Origin: JBLIDK01 sp047632595
Lineage (GTDB): Bacteria > Bacteroidota > Bacteroidia > Sphingobacteriales > Sphingobacteriaceae
Direction of reading: 5' to 3'
Length of the DNA stretch: 64,000 bases
Assembly: GCA_047632595.1 (NCBI GenBank)
Contig: JBLIDK010000006.1
Span: 1-64,000, forward strand
Of this stretch, positions 1 to 7,577 are shown piece after piece. The first letter of the stretch is position 1, and every line of letters starts with the position of its first letter. The notes beneath the pieces were generated by a model. That model did not search any database. It was not told the origin of the DNA and saw nothing but the letters and a program-made list of their open reading frames with translations. The translations under genes were made by a program, and so were the position numbers.

Positions 1-180
1 TTTAATGTGCTTAGTCAATCTGACATAGATTTTAACTACCTACATGAACAAGACCTTAAATTTAATAGAAATAGCATGTATGTTCTAGGAGGATGGGCAA
101 CGGCCAATATAATTACTGACTCGGCACTAAGTTTAAATGCAACTGAAGTAGAAAAAGAAGCAAAAAACTTTTTAAAACTT
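1..180 (+). pseudogene. DUF6992-like membrane protein, truncated fragment
   Basis: The plus-strand frame is open from the first base of the window and contains the stretch MYVLGGWATANIITDSALS. I associate this 'VLGGWAxxNI' helix with small Bacteroidetes membrane proteins of the DUF6992 type, in which a second helix should follow after an EAK motif. Here EAKNF is present, but around base 180 the resemblance stops. The frame then runs antisense to a histidine kinase tail until a stop at 312. I read this as the front part of a gene that lost its second half. The upstream end is cut by the window, so the start codon cannot be judged. The family assignment is from memory of the motif and is uncertain. 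Confidence 0.4.
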
Positions 181-181
181 T

Positions 182-385
182 CTAACTCAACGGAAAATAA
201 AAAGCAGACCCCTTATTTACTTCACTTTCTACCCAAATTTTTCTCTGGTGAAGCTCCACTATTTTTTTGTAATGTGCCAAGGCTATACCTGTTCCTTGAA
301 TATTGGGATTAATATGTACTCGATTAAATAATTCAAAGAGGTCTTCTCTTTTCCCTTCAGGCACGCCAAGTTCAAAACTGAAATT
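182..385 (-). pseudogene. Histidine kinase C-terminal remnant
   Basis: The minus strand encodes the end of a HATPase domain. It shows LFELFNRVH, then GTGIALAHYKKIVELH (the G2 box), then KIWVESEVNKGSAFYFPLS and a stop at 182-184. This is the usual end of a sensor kinase of the PAS/phytochrome-like group. The preceding G1 box (DNGIGI) is reduced to ELGV and the N, DHp and sensor parts are missing. The open frame upstream to 460 has no kinase character. It is therefore a non-functional tail. It abuts the truncated plus-strand fragment, which suggests a deletion or rearrangement joined two genes tail to tail. Confidence 0.75.
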
Positions 386-446
386 TAATTTTATAATTAG
401 GTAGTGCGCTAAATGCGCGTAGTTGTTTTCAAATTGGTTACACTTG

Positions 447-1547
447 TTAAAAAGCTTCACCTAAAGTTAAATAAAATGCAGGAAGGTATTTGTTTTGGAG
501 ACCCTCATTGTCACCCAAAGCCACATCAATTCGTAGGTTTATTTTTTTAATCTTATCTAATTGCAAGCGCATCCCAAGTCCTAAAACTTCGTGACTATCC
601 TTTATGTTAAAGTCCTGCCATGTTGGCTCCACTAGACCAATTCCTGCAAATGCAGCAAAGCCAATTCTCCAAAATAATGGCTCGGTTCTATACTCTGCTT
701 GTGTACTCCAATAATTTTTATCGCGATAACGCCCTAAATAATAGCCCCTCATATGCTTAGTGCTCCCTAATTGTGCAAGTTGGTTAAATGGCGCATCGCC
801 TATTATCCAAGTGTTTTTTGTTTGAAAGGCCATGACTCCTTCTGCTAATTTTTTATAAGTTGCAGCTTCAAATTCAATAGTTGTATAGTCGAAATCACTG
901 CCCAAAAATGCAGTGTTACTTACTGTGTATAGCTGTGCAAAAACTCCTTTTGTAGGAAAAAAAACTTCACGCCTATTGTCATAAGTAGCAGTTATCCCTG
1001 CCCCCGATGTTATGCCACCTGAGCTTCCTGTTATTTCCCCGCTTTCAAGAAGCTGCCCTTCTTCAACTTCTTTAATCTTATAGTTTTCAAACCAATAAGT
1101 CAAGCCCATATATAAGTTTGGTATAATTAGTTTTTGGGCATTTAATCGAATTTTCGGATACATTACGCTAAAATTTTCAATTTGAAAGGGATCTACCTCA
1201 TTTCCTATTCCATAAAAGTCATAGCTGTAGTCATAAAACCCTAGTTCTCCATAAAAATTAAATTTCTCTTCATTCAAATAAATATTAAAAGGCACATAAA
1301 AAAGCAGCTGACCAAGCAAAGTAGCTCCTGCACTAAATGAAACTTGACTCAACTTTGAATCTTTTGGCTCATTCTTAAACTTAAAAGAATACACACTTAA
1401 TATTCCAGCACCTAAAGACGTTTCAGGGCTATAAAAAGGTGCACCCAAAACAATCCAACTATTTTTTACAGAGTCTTGCTGAGCCTCACAATTCGTAACT
1501 CTTACGAGTATTAAAAGTCCAATGCATATGTAATTTCGTAGCTTCAA
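447..1547 (-). CDS. BamA/TamA-like (Omp85 surface antigen) outer membrane protein
   Basis: This 366-residue protein has an N-terminal signal peptide ending near CEAQ (residues 20-23). The rest is a beta-barrel resembling the 'surface antigen D15' half of Omp85 proteins. Supporting features are YDNRREVFFPTKG near residue 190, the HMRGYYLGRYRD segment near 265 (the lid-loop region with an RGY-type motif) and a terminal phenylalanine after FYLTLGEA. There is no room for POTRA domains, so it is a barrel-only member, typical of the many such paralogues in Bacteroidetes. It is unlikely to be the essential BamA. Its substrate is unknown. It is divergent from the RND exporter, with 77 bases between them. 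Confidence 0.75.
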   Translation of the reverse strand: MKLRNYICIGLLILVRVTNCEAQQDSVKNSWIVLGAPFYSPETSLGAGILSVYSFKFKNEPKDSKLSQVSFSAGATLLGQLLFYVPFNIYLNEEKFNFYGELGFYDYSYDFYGIGNEVDPFQIENFSVMYPKIRLNAQKLIIPNLYMGLTYWFENYKIKEVEEGQLLESGEITGSSGGITSGAGITATYDNRREVFFPTKGVFAQLYTVSNTAFLGSDFDYTTIEFEAATYKKLAEGVMAFQTKNTWIIGDAPFNQLAQLGSTKHMRGYYLGRYRDKNYWSTQAEYRTEPLFWRIGFAAFAGIGLVEPTWQDFNIKDSHEVLGLGMRLQLDKIKKINLRIDVALGDNEGLQNKYLPAFYLTLGEAF

Positions 1548-1624
1548 TGAGTATTTTTAGTTATTTTACGATAAAAGTAACCGCTTTAGTTGTAATGTTT
1601 AATCTTTAAACTGAATTTAGTGCC

Positions 1625-3880
1625 GTGAGCAAATTTATACGTTTAAAATACGCCAAATTAACAATCATATTAATTTGTGTGGTTTCTTTTGTTGCACTTT
1701 TTGCACTTCCTTATGTAAAGTTAGACTATCAGTTTGAGAACTTTTTTCCAAAAGGAGATAAAGAACTTGACTACTACATGCAATTTGAAAAAGAGTTTGA
1801 AAACGACACCGACTTTCTTTTAATTGGCATTAAAAACAGCTCTTCAATCTACAATATAGAGTTTTTATCTAAGGTCGATTCGCTTACTAGTGAGATAGAA
1901 GAGCTTAAGTACATCAAAACAGTAGCCTCACCAACTAATTTATCTTATCCTGTAATTAGCTTTTTTGGACCAATTCAAGTCCCTTACCTAAATCTCAGCA
2001 ATCCACAGTTTTTAACCAAAGATTCAGCGAGAATTTCTACAACTAGAGTTTTAATAAACTCATTTATTTCTGAGGATTCTAAATGTGTTTCTATATTAAT
2101 TAAAACAGAAAGCAAATTTGGCAAAGACAATGAAATTGCCCTATTAAAACAGATAGAAAAGCTTAGTAACTCAGCTGGATTTGAAGAGGTAAGAATTGCC
2201 GGAAAAATGAAAGGGCAGTATTATTTTCTTGAGCGAATGACTCGTGAGTTTATACTTTTCGCCTCCTTATCACTAGGACTCCTTCTTGTTTTTCTTTACA
2301 TATCATTTAGATCTTTTTGGGCGCTATGGGTTCCTGTTACCATCATTGTTTTAACTGTACTTTGGTTACTAGCCTTTATCGCCGCAATTGGTAATTCGCT
2401 TAATTTAATGACCATACTCTTACCTACCATTTTATTTGTGGTTGGCCTTTCGGATGTAGTGCATATAGTGGAGAAATATTTAGAAGAACTACGTAGGGGA
2501 AAATTAAAACACGAAGCGCTTAAAATTGCCTATAAAGAAATTGGACTTGCCACTTTTTTAACTTCTTTGACCACATCAATTGGATTTTTGACTCTATTAA
2601 CCTCTACCATTAGCCCAATTCGTGGTTTTGGAATCTATGCGGCCATAGGAGTGTTTATTGCCTTCTTTTTGTCTTTTACTTTGTTACCTGCGGTTCTTTT
2701 ACTAACCAAAAAGCCAAAAATCTCAACGCTCAAAAACAATAACGTTTTTTGGAATAAGCCATTGGCAAAGTCTTTTGTATTTTTAATACGGAATAAGGTT
2801 AAAATTTTAATCGCTTGGGTTGTTTTAATTGGCGTTTGTATTGTTGGGTTTAACAAGGTCGAAATAAATAACTACCTCTTAGAAGATTGGTCGGATGAGG
2901 ATATTCATAAGCAAGACTACCTGTTTTTTGAAGAGAATTTCTCTGGGTACCGCCCATTTGAAATGGTTCTTGACATTGACACCAATTATAGCATTTGGGA
3001 TTTAGAAGTTGTTGAGAAATTTCAAGAAGTAGAAGATTATTTAAGAAACACCTATGGAGTTGGCTTCTTGATTTCGCCTTTGCAAATTATTCGCACTTTA
3101 AACATGGCGCAAAATGGCGGTTCAGCAGATTTTTACACCGTGCCTTTAGAGCAAACTAAGCTTCAACAGTTAAAACCACTTCTTGATAGAGTTTCTCAAT
3201 CAAAATTAAGCAAGGCTATTATTAGTGAAGACGGCCAAAAAATCCGCTTTAGCGGAAAAATGATTGATTTTGGAGGAAAGAAGATCAAGAAAATGAATAC
3301 CAAACTGGATTCTTTTATGATTGCTCAAGAAACTCAAAAGTATTTCAAACCTCACTTAACTGGAATGGTGTTGTTAATTGATAAAAACAACGAGTATTTA
3401 AGTAGAAACATGTTGCTTGGTTTAGCAATTGCCTTTAGTGTAGTTGCCCTAATAATGGGAATATTATTTAGATCATTCAGAATGATAATTATTGCCTTAA
3501 TACCAAACATATTGCCTTTGGTAATGATTGGTGCCGTAATGGGCTATCTCGGTATTGACATGAAAATCTCAACATCTATTATTTTCACCATTGCTTTTGG
3601 AATTGCTGTTGATGATACGATACACTTTATGTCTAAATTGAAGACACAGTTGAATAAAGGGAAGTCGTTAGTGTACGCTATAAAAAGAACCTACATCTCA
3701 ACTGGTAAGGCGCTAATAGTAACTACTCTTATTCTGTGCTCCGGATTTTTAACCTTAATTATGAGTTCAATTGCAAGCACCTACTATATTGGCTTGTTAA
3801 TTACCCTAACCTTGTTTTTTGCGCTTTTGGCGGATTTGTTTTTGCTTCCGATTTTGGTTCTACTCTTTTATAAAAAGTAA
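1625..3880 (+). CDS. RND superfamily (MMPL-type) exporter
   Basis: This 751-residue inner membrane protein has the classic duplicated RND layout. TM1 lies at about residues 10-30, followed by a periplasmic loop. A five-helix block follows at roughly 205-365, then TM7 near 390-410, a second periplasmic loop, and a final five-helix block from about 595 to 750. The motif GLSDVVHIVEKY in the first block and GIAVDDTIHFMSKL in the second are the conserved TM4/TM10 segments with acidic residues used for proton relay. It belongs to the 'predicted exporter of the RND superfamily' group, which works without a dedicated outer membrane channel; the cargo is usually lipid or hydrophobic. The start is a GTG at 1625; no better upstream start is seen. 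Confidence 0.85.
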   Translation: MSKFIRLKYAKLTIILICVVSFVALFALPYVKLDYQFENFFPKGDKELDYYMQFEKEFENDTDFLLIGIKNSSSIYNIEFLSKVDSLTSEIEELKYIKTVASPTNLSYPVISFFGPIQVPYLNLSNPQFLTKDSARISTTRVLINSFISEDSKCVSILIKTESKFGKDNEIALLKQIEKLSNSAGFEEVRIAGKMKGQYYFLERMTREFILFASLSLGLLLVFLYISFRSFWALWVPVTIIVLTVLWLLAFIAAIGNSLNLMTILLPTILFVVGLSDVVHIVEKYLEELRRGKLKHEALKIAYKEIGLATFLTSLTTSIGFLTLLTSTISPIRGFGIYAAIGVFIAFFLSFTLLPAVLLLTKKPKISTLKNNNVFWNKPLAKSFVFLIRNKVKILIAWVVLIGVCIVGFNKVEINNYLLEDWSDEDIHKQDYLFFEENFSGYRPFEMVLDIDTNYSIWDLEVVEKFQEVEDYLRNTYGVGFLISPLQIIRTLNMAQNGGSADFYTVPLEQTKLQQLKPLLDRVSQSKLSKAIISEDGQKIRFSGKMIDFGGKKIKKMNTKLDSFMIAQETQKYFKPHLTGMVLLIDKNNEYLSRNMLLGLAIAFSVVALIMGILFRSFRMIIIALIPNILPLVMIGAVMGYLGIDMKISTSIIFTIAFGIAVDDTIHFMSKLKTQLNKGKSLVYAIKRTYISTGKALIVTTLILCSGFLTLIMSSIASTYYIGLLITLTLFFALLADLFLLPILVLLFYKK

Positions 3881-3884
3881 ATTT

Positions 3885-4004
3885 TTAGTTAAATACAAAC
3901 CAATCTAACAGTTTGTAAATCAATCCAGCAACAAAAACAGTAATAGCAATTCGGTTAACCCAGTGCATTGCTTTTATGTTGAACGATTTTTCTGATTTTT
4001 TCAT
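3885..4004 (-). CDS. 39-residue single-pass membrane protein
   Basis: This short open frame runs from an ATG at 4002-4004 to a TAA at 3885-3887, four bases after the exporter's stop on the other strand. It reads MKKSEKSFNIKAMHW, then a hydrophobic segment (IAITVFVAGLIYKLLDW), then WFVFN. A basic, polar N-terminus followed by one 17-20 residue helix is typical of real membrane microproteins, and 'AMHWVNRIA' followed by a helix resembles the short DUF6728-type proteins of Bacteroidetes. That link is from memory. It is too short to be found by most gene callers. Function is unknown. Confidence 0.5.
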   Translation of the reverse strand: MKKSEKSFNIKAMHWVNRIAITVFVAGLIYKLLDWFVFN

Positions 4005-4059
4005 AAATGATTTCTGATTCTATAGAAATCTAAAGTAAACAATTTTAAAATGAAAGTGT

Positions 4060-4074
4060 TATACTCATAGTATA
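4060..4074. promoter_or_regulatory. Inverted repeat upstream of dps, possible operator
   Basis: TATACT-CAT-AGTATA is a perfect 6-base inverted repeat with a 3-base spacer, centred about 53 bases before the dps start. Dps genes are often under peroxide or iron regulators (OxyR, PerR, Fur). This site does not match the PerR box well, so I only propose that it is a regulator-binding or promoter element. Confidence 0.3.
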
Positions 4075-4119
4075 CTTAACTAAACAATTTTAAATCACAT
4101 TTTAATATTAGAAAACACT

Positions 4120-4626
4120 ATGGATATCAAGAATATTGAAACTAGAATGAACACTGGAATACAATTGGACGAGTCGAAAGCGGAATTAACTGCAGAAGGC
4201 TTAAATGTATTATTAGCTTCTTATCAGGTGTTTTACCAAAATCTTAGAGGCTTTCATTGGAATATTAAAGGCGAACATTTTTTCACTTTACACGATAAAT
4301 TTGAAGCCTTATACACTCGCGTTGCATCAGAAATTGATGAATTAGCAGAACGTGTATTGATGGTAGGCTTTGTGCCTTTACATTCCTTAGAAGAATTTGT
4401 GAGTCACAGTGAAATAGAAAGTGTATCAAATGTGTTCGACTCAATTGAAAGCTGCTCACATGTTCTTTCAAACTGCCAAGACATATTAATGCCCCTTCGT
4501 GAAACAATTAAATTGGCAGCGGAATCTGGTGATGACGGAACAGCAGATATGCTAACAGGATTTTTAAGAAACATGGAAAAAGATGTATGGATGCTTACCA
4601 GCTTTTTAGAAGCTGAAGATGAGTAA
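4120..4626 (+). CDS. dps: Dps family ferritin-like DNA-protection protein
   Basis: This 168-residue cytoplasmic protein is a four-helix bundle of the Dps group. It has the signature FHWNIKGEHFFTLHDKFEALY, with the first ferroxidase histidine and the aspartate/glutamate ligands, then EIDELAERVLMVG, as in Dps proteins that form dodecamers. Members oxidise Fe(II) with hydrogen peroxide, store the iron and shield DNA in stationary phase or under oxidative stress. The N-terminal tail (about 20 residues) has few basic residues, so direct DNA binding is not assured. It stands alone between its own upstream region and a strong terminator, so it is probably a single-gene transcript. Confidence 0.92.
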   Translation: MDIKNIETRMNTGIQLDESKAELTAEGLNVLLASYQVFYQNLRGFHWNIKGEHFFTLHDKFEALYTRVASEIDELAERVLMVGFVPLHSLEEFVSHSEIESVSNVFDSIESCSHVLSNCQDILMPLRETIKLAAESGDDGTADMLTGFLRNMEKDVWMLTSFLEAEDE

Positions 4627-4646
4627 TATTTATTCCAAGTAATACC

Positions 4647-4678
4647 AAGCCGATAAACTTAGTTTATCGGCTTTTTTT
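4647..4678 (+). terminator. Rho-independent terminator of dps
   Basis: A perfect 12-base stem (AAGCCGATAAAC / GTTTATCGGCTT) with a TTA loop is followed at once by a run of T. It lies 20 bases after the dps stop codon. Confidence 0.93.
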
Positions 4679-5160
4679 GTTTGTAAAAACATGCGGGCCG
4701 TTGCATCGCGTGTCTGTTTTTGTCCCAACAAGGTGCTCTTCGAAGTCTTGCAAGCTTTAATGCCATAAGCCCCCATACTAGTAGGTCATTTCGACTCGGA
4801 TTTATAATGGAATTAAAATAGCAATTAGAGCTAAAGCCCTGACCTGATAGGCGTCGGGATGCAGGGAGAAACCCACCTTCAGTTATACGATAGACATAAT
4901 AGCGGAGAATAGTCAAAAGGCCACTTAAATCAATCTCCGTGAAGATTTATGATATCTTGTTTTTAATAAAGATATTGCACACCTTAAGGAAGGTTCCTCT
5001 CTTCGTTCGAAATGACTGTCTATGGTTGGGTGCTTACATTTAGTATAAAGTTGTAAAGTAGAAATAAGTCAACTTTCTACTAGCCATACGCTATTGTTTA
5101 ACCTTTCAACTTTTTTTATTCCAACTTCATTCATAACTTAGAATCGAAAATAAAAATACT
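4679..5160. other. 482-base intergenic stretch without a convincing gene
   Basis: No reading frame here looks coding. The part from about 4690 to 4915 is visibly richer in G and C than the surrounding genes and contains runs such as GCGTCGGGATGCAGGGAG. It also holds an inverted pair of GTCATTTCGA words (listed separately) and a possible hairpin around 4952-4976 (ATATCTT...AAGATAT). The last 100 bases before 5161 are AT-rich and presumably contain the promoter of the lipoprotein gene, but no clear TAnnTTTG element is seen. Confidence 0.6.
4785..5016. repeat. Degenerate inverted repeat with GTCATTTCGA ends
   Basis: GTCATTTCGA at 4785-4794 is mirrored by TCGAAATGAC at 5007-5016. The word GTCATTTCGA, often followed by C and a glycine/arginine-like GC-rich run, is a common dispersed intergenic repeat core in Bacteroidetes genomes. 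Here two copies face each other around about 210 bases of non-coding DNA. Only the 10-base cores match exactly, so this is either an old miniature element or two independent copies. Confidence 0.4.
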
Positions 5161-5934
5161 ATGAAAAATCTATTATCACCAATATTTGCATTCGTCTTTT
5201 TAATAACCTCATGCACTCCAAAAGCAGAAGAAAAGAAATCTGAAGAAACTGAAAAAAGCACCATTTCCATCTCTCCTGTTGCTTCACCTGAATTTCCTAC
5301 CGCAAAACTTGGTCTTGTAAATCCAAAAGGATTGGTAAAAGATACCACGGTAAAATTTGAATATACCGTTGCAGATTACACCCTAACGACCCAAACCGAT
5401 GATGCAGAAATGAAGCATTGCGCCAACTCATCAAAAGGACAGCACATTCATGTGATTTTAAACAACGAACCTTACTTAGCTAAATACGACACAAAGTTTG
5501 ACCATGTGTTGAAGCCTGGACCTTATATTTTACTATCGTTTCTTTCTCGTTCGTATCACGAAAGTATTAAAACAAAAGACGCTTATGTTTTAGATCAGTT
5601 TTATGTGGGAGAAAAGCCAAAAGATTACAAGCCAGCAGATTTAAGCACAGCACACATGTTTTACAGTCGCCCAAAAGGAGAATACACGGGAGATGACACC
5701 AAAAAAGTATTGCTTGATTTCTTCTTAGCAAATACCGATCTATCTCCTGATGGAAATAAAGTACGTGCTACTATTATGGGTCAAGAGTTTATTTTAGACA
5801 AATGGCAGCCTTATTTTATGGAAGGTTTACCAATGGGTGAGGTAACTATTAAATTAGAATTAATTGACGCTGAAGGGAATCTTATTGAAGGACCATTTAA
5901 CTCGGTTACTAGAACAGTAAAACTTAGCGCATAA
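5161..5934 (+). CDS. Secreted lipoprotein, DUF4399-like
   Basis: This 257-residue lipoprotein has a signal peptide with its lipidated cysteine at position 18 (LITSC), followed by a charged KAEEKKSEE linker. The folded part contains SKGQHIHVILNNEPY and LKPGPYILLSFLSRSYHES. The 'HIHVILNN...Y' segment followed by 'PG.Y.L' resembles the DUF4399 type of small periplasmic beta-sandwich domain; related Bacteroidetes proteins have sometimes been labelled phosphopeptide-binding, without proof known to me. It heads a rightward group with the SRPBCC protein (6 bases away) and the dehydrogenase. Function is unknown. Confidence 0.55.
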   Translation: MKNLLSPIFAFVFLITSCTPKAEEKKSEETEKSTISISPVASPEFPTAKLGLVNPKGLVKDTTVKFEYTVADYTLTTQTDDAEMKHCANSSKGQHIHVILNNEPYLAKYDTKFDHVLKPGPYILLSFLSRSYHESIKTKDAYVLDQFYVGEKPKDYKPADLSTAHMFYSRPKGEYTGDDTKKVLLDFFLANTDLSPDGNKVRATIMGQEFILDKWQPYFMEGLPMGEVTIKLELIDAEGNLIEGPFNSVTRTVKLSA

Positions 5935-5940
5935 CTCTGA

Positions 5941-6468
5941 ATGAAGGTTTTAAGAACGATACTTTTTACAATTTTAGGAATAATGGGATTGGCGATAGTA
6001 ATATCGTTTTTCCTGCCTTCTGAACACGAGATAAAAAGGTCAATTACTATTAAGGCATCTCAAACAGAAGTTTGGACTCAATTAAATTCTCCTAAGTTGT
6101 GGGAAAATTGGATGCCTGCACCGCCCGAAGAAGCAAATGTTGCTTTAACTTATACTGGTCCTGAAAGTGGAGAAGGTGCTAAAGCCGCTTTACGAGCTCA
6201 AGGTCAACCTGAAGTGTTGTTTACTGTAACAACTAGTGTCCCAATGGAAAAAATTGGTTACGAAATGGATATTGAAGGAAGCGAGTTTAAAATGTGGGGC
6301 ATTATTGAAGTTGATTCAACCTCAGAAGGAATACACGTTACATTTATTGACCAAATGCAAGTTGGTAATAATGTAATGTATAAGTATTACGGACTTATGG
6401 CAGAAAAAATGGCTGGCCCACAATTGGACAGCTCCTTGGTTGCACTAAAAGAATATTGTGAAAGATAG
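5941..6468 (+). CDS. SRPBCC-fold (polyketide cyclase-like) protein with membrane anchor
   Basis: This 175-residue protein starts with one hydrophobic helix (residues 5-25). It continues with the typical SRPBCC opening, ITIKASQTEVWTQLNSPKLWENWMP, here split by the helix-grip turn. The rest reads as the curved beta-sheet of the START/polyketide cyclase superfamily (FTVTTSVPMEKIGYEMD; GIIEVDSTSEGIHVTF). Such proteins bind hydrophobic ligands or act as unknown helpers; no catalytic residues can be named. The N-terminal helix would hold the domain at the inner membrane, facing the periplasm. Its end overlaps the GTG start of the next gene by 11 bases, which suggests translational coupling. Confidence 0.75.
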   Translation: MKVLRTILFTILGIMGLAIVISFFLPSEHEIKRSITIKASQTEVWTQLNSPKLWENWMPAPPEEANVALTYTGPESGEGAKAALRAQGQPEVLFTVTTSVPMEKIGYEMDIEGSEFKMWGIIEVDSTSEGIHVTFIDQMQVGNNVMYKYYGLMAEKMAGPQLDSSLVALKEYCER

Positions 6469-7480
6469 AACATCGGCATTGGCAAAGGCTCTTTATTTAA
6501 AATCGGCAGGAAATATTGAGATAGGAACCTATGAATTGCCTGATAAATTGAAAGATGGCCAAGCGTTAATAAAAATTAATGCTGCCGCTTTAAATCGCAG
6601 AGACTTGTGGATTAAGCAAGGGAAATATGCCAAAATCAGAGAAAACTCTATTCTAGGTTCTGACGGTTGTGGAGTTGTTGTAAGCGTTTCTGATTATGAA
6701 TACTCTGAATTTAAGGATGCGGAAGTAATCATTAACCCAAATCAGTTTTGGGGTGATAATGAGAAAAGTCAATCAGAAGAGTACACCATTTTAGGTATGC
6801 CAAGTCCTGGCACTTTTTCTGAATATTTAATTGTAGAAGAAGACAGACTTATCTTAAAACCTAAGCACCTAAGCTCAACTCAAGCTGCAGCACTGCCCCT
6901 TGCAGGCTTAACAGCCTACCGAGCAACTTTCACTCAAGGTTGCGTTGAAAAGGGCACTAAAGTTTTGATTACTGGTGTTGGAGGGGGCGTTTCTCAATTT
7001 GTTTTACAATTTTGCTTAGCAGTTGGGGCAGAGGTTTATGTCACTTCAAGTAGCGATAAGAACATAAAAAGTGCCATTAAAGCAGGAGCCAAAGGTGGAG
7101 TAAATTACAAAGAACATAATTGGGCCAGGCAACTAAAAGATCAATTTGGGGCCTTTGAAGTTGCAATAGACAGTGCAGGCGGAGATGGGTTAAATAGCCT
7201 AATTTCTCTTGCGAATTATGGCGGAACAATTGTTAGTTACGGTGCAACTGCAGGGGCTCCAAATAAACTAAACATTCAAAGCATTTTTTGGAAGCAAATT
7301 AGATTACTGGGTTCAACTATGGGTAGCGACAGAGATTTCGCCAACATGGTGGAGTTTGTAGACAAGTATAAAATTGTACCAACGGTTGACAGTGTTCGAC
7401 CTTTTTCTAAAATAATTTCCGCTTTTGATGACATGGAAAATGGAAAAGTAAAAGGCAAATTAGTTATCGAAATGGACTAA
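6458..7480 (+). CDS. Zinc-type alcohol dehydrogenase / NADPH:quinone reductase-like (MDR) protein
   Basis: This 340-residue medium-chain dehydrogenase has the GroES-like N-terminal domain (ALNRRDLWIKQGKY, GSDGCGVV). Its Rossmann domain carries the nucleotide motif VLITGVGGGVSQFVLQF near residue 170. The catalytic-zinc cysteine and histidine pattern of true alcohol dehydrogenases is not evident, which favours a quinone oxidoreductase or enoyl-reductase-like enzyme that uses NADPH. The only start is GTG at 6458, or a TTG at 6479 just before AKALYLK; both give a normal N-terminus. It overlaps the SRPBCC gene by 11 bases. The substrate is not predictable. Confidence 0.8.
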   Translation: MKDRTSALAKALYLKSAGNIEIGTYELPDKLKDGQALIKINAAALNRRDLWIKQGKYAKIRENSILGSDGCGVVVSVSDYEYSEFKDAEVIINPNQFWGDNEKSQSEEYTILGMPSPGTFSEYLIVEEDRLILKPKHLSSTQAAALPLAGLTAYRATFTQGCVEKGTKVLITGVGGGVSQFVLQFCLAVGAEVYVTSSSDKNIKSAIKAGAKGGVNYKEHNWARQLKDQFGAFEVAIDSAGGDGLNSLISLANYGGTIVSYGATAGAPNKLNIQSIFWKQIRLLGSTMGSDRDFANMVEFVDKYKIVPTVDSVRPFSKIISAFDDMENGKVKGKLVIEMD

Positions 7481-7560
7481 GCTTTTTGCCATTGTTTTCA
7501 ATAATTTCTTCATAGGTCAGTGAAATACTGAAATCCTTCCCCATTTAATTCAATTGCCCC

Positions 7561-7568
7561 TATATTTG
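7561..7568 (+). promoter_or_regulatory. -7 promoter element upstream of gltX
   Basis: TATATTTG matches the Bacteroidetes -7 consensus TAnnTTTG and ends 9 bases before the gltX ATG at 7578. No good -33 TTG is visible at the right distance. If used, it would give a very short leader. Confidence 0.4.
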
Positions 7569-7577
7569 CAGGCTATT

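Noticed and set aside
4659..4916. Open minus-strand frame of 85 codons
   Set aside because: It overlaps the dps terminator and the GC-rich repeat-like block, lacks protein-like composition, and resembles spurious translations of dispersed repeats.
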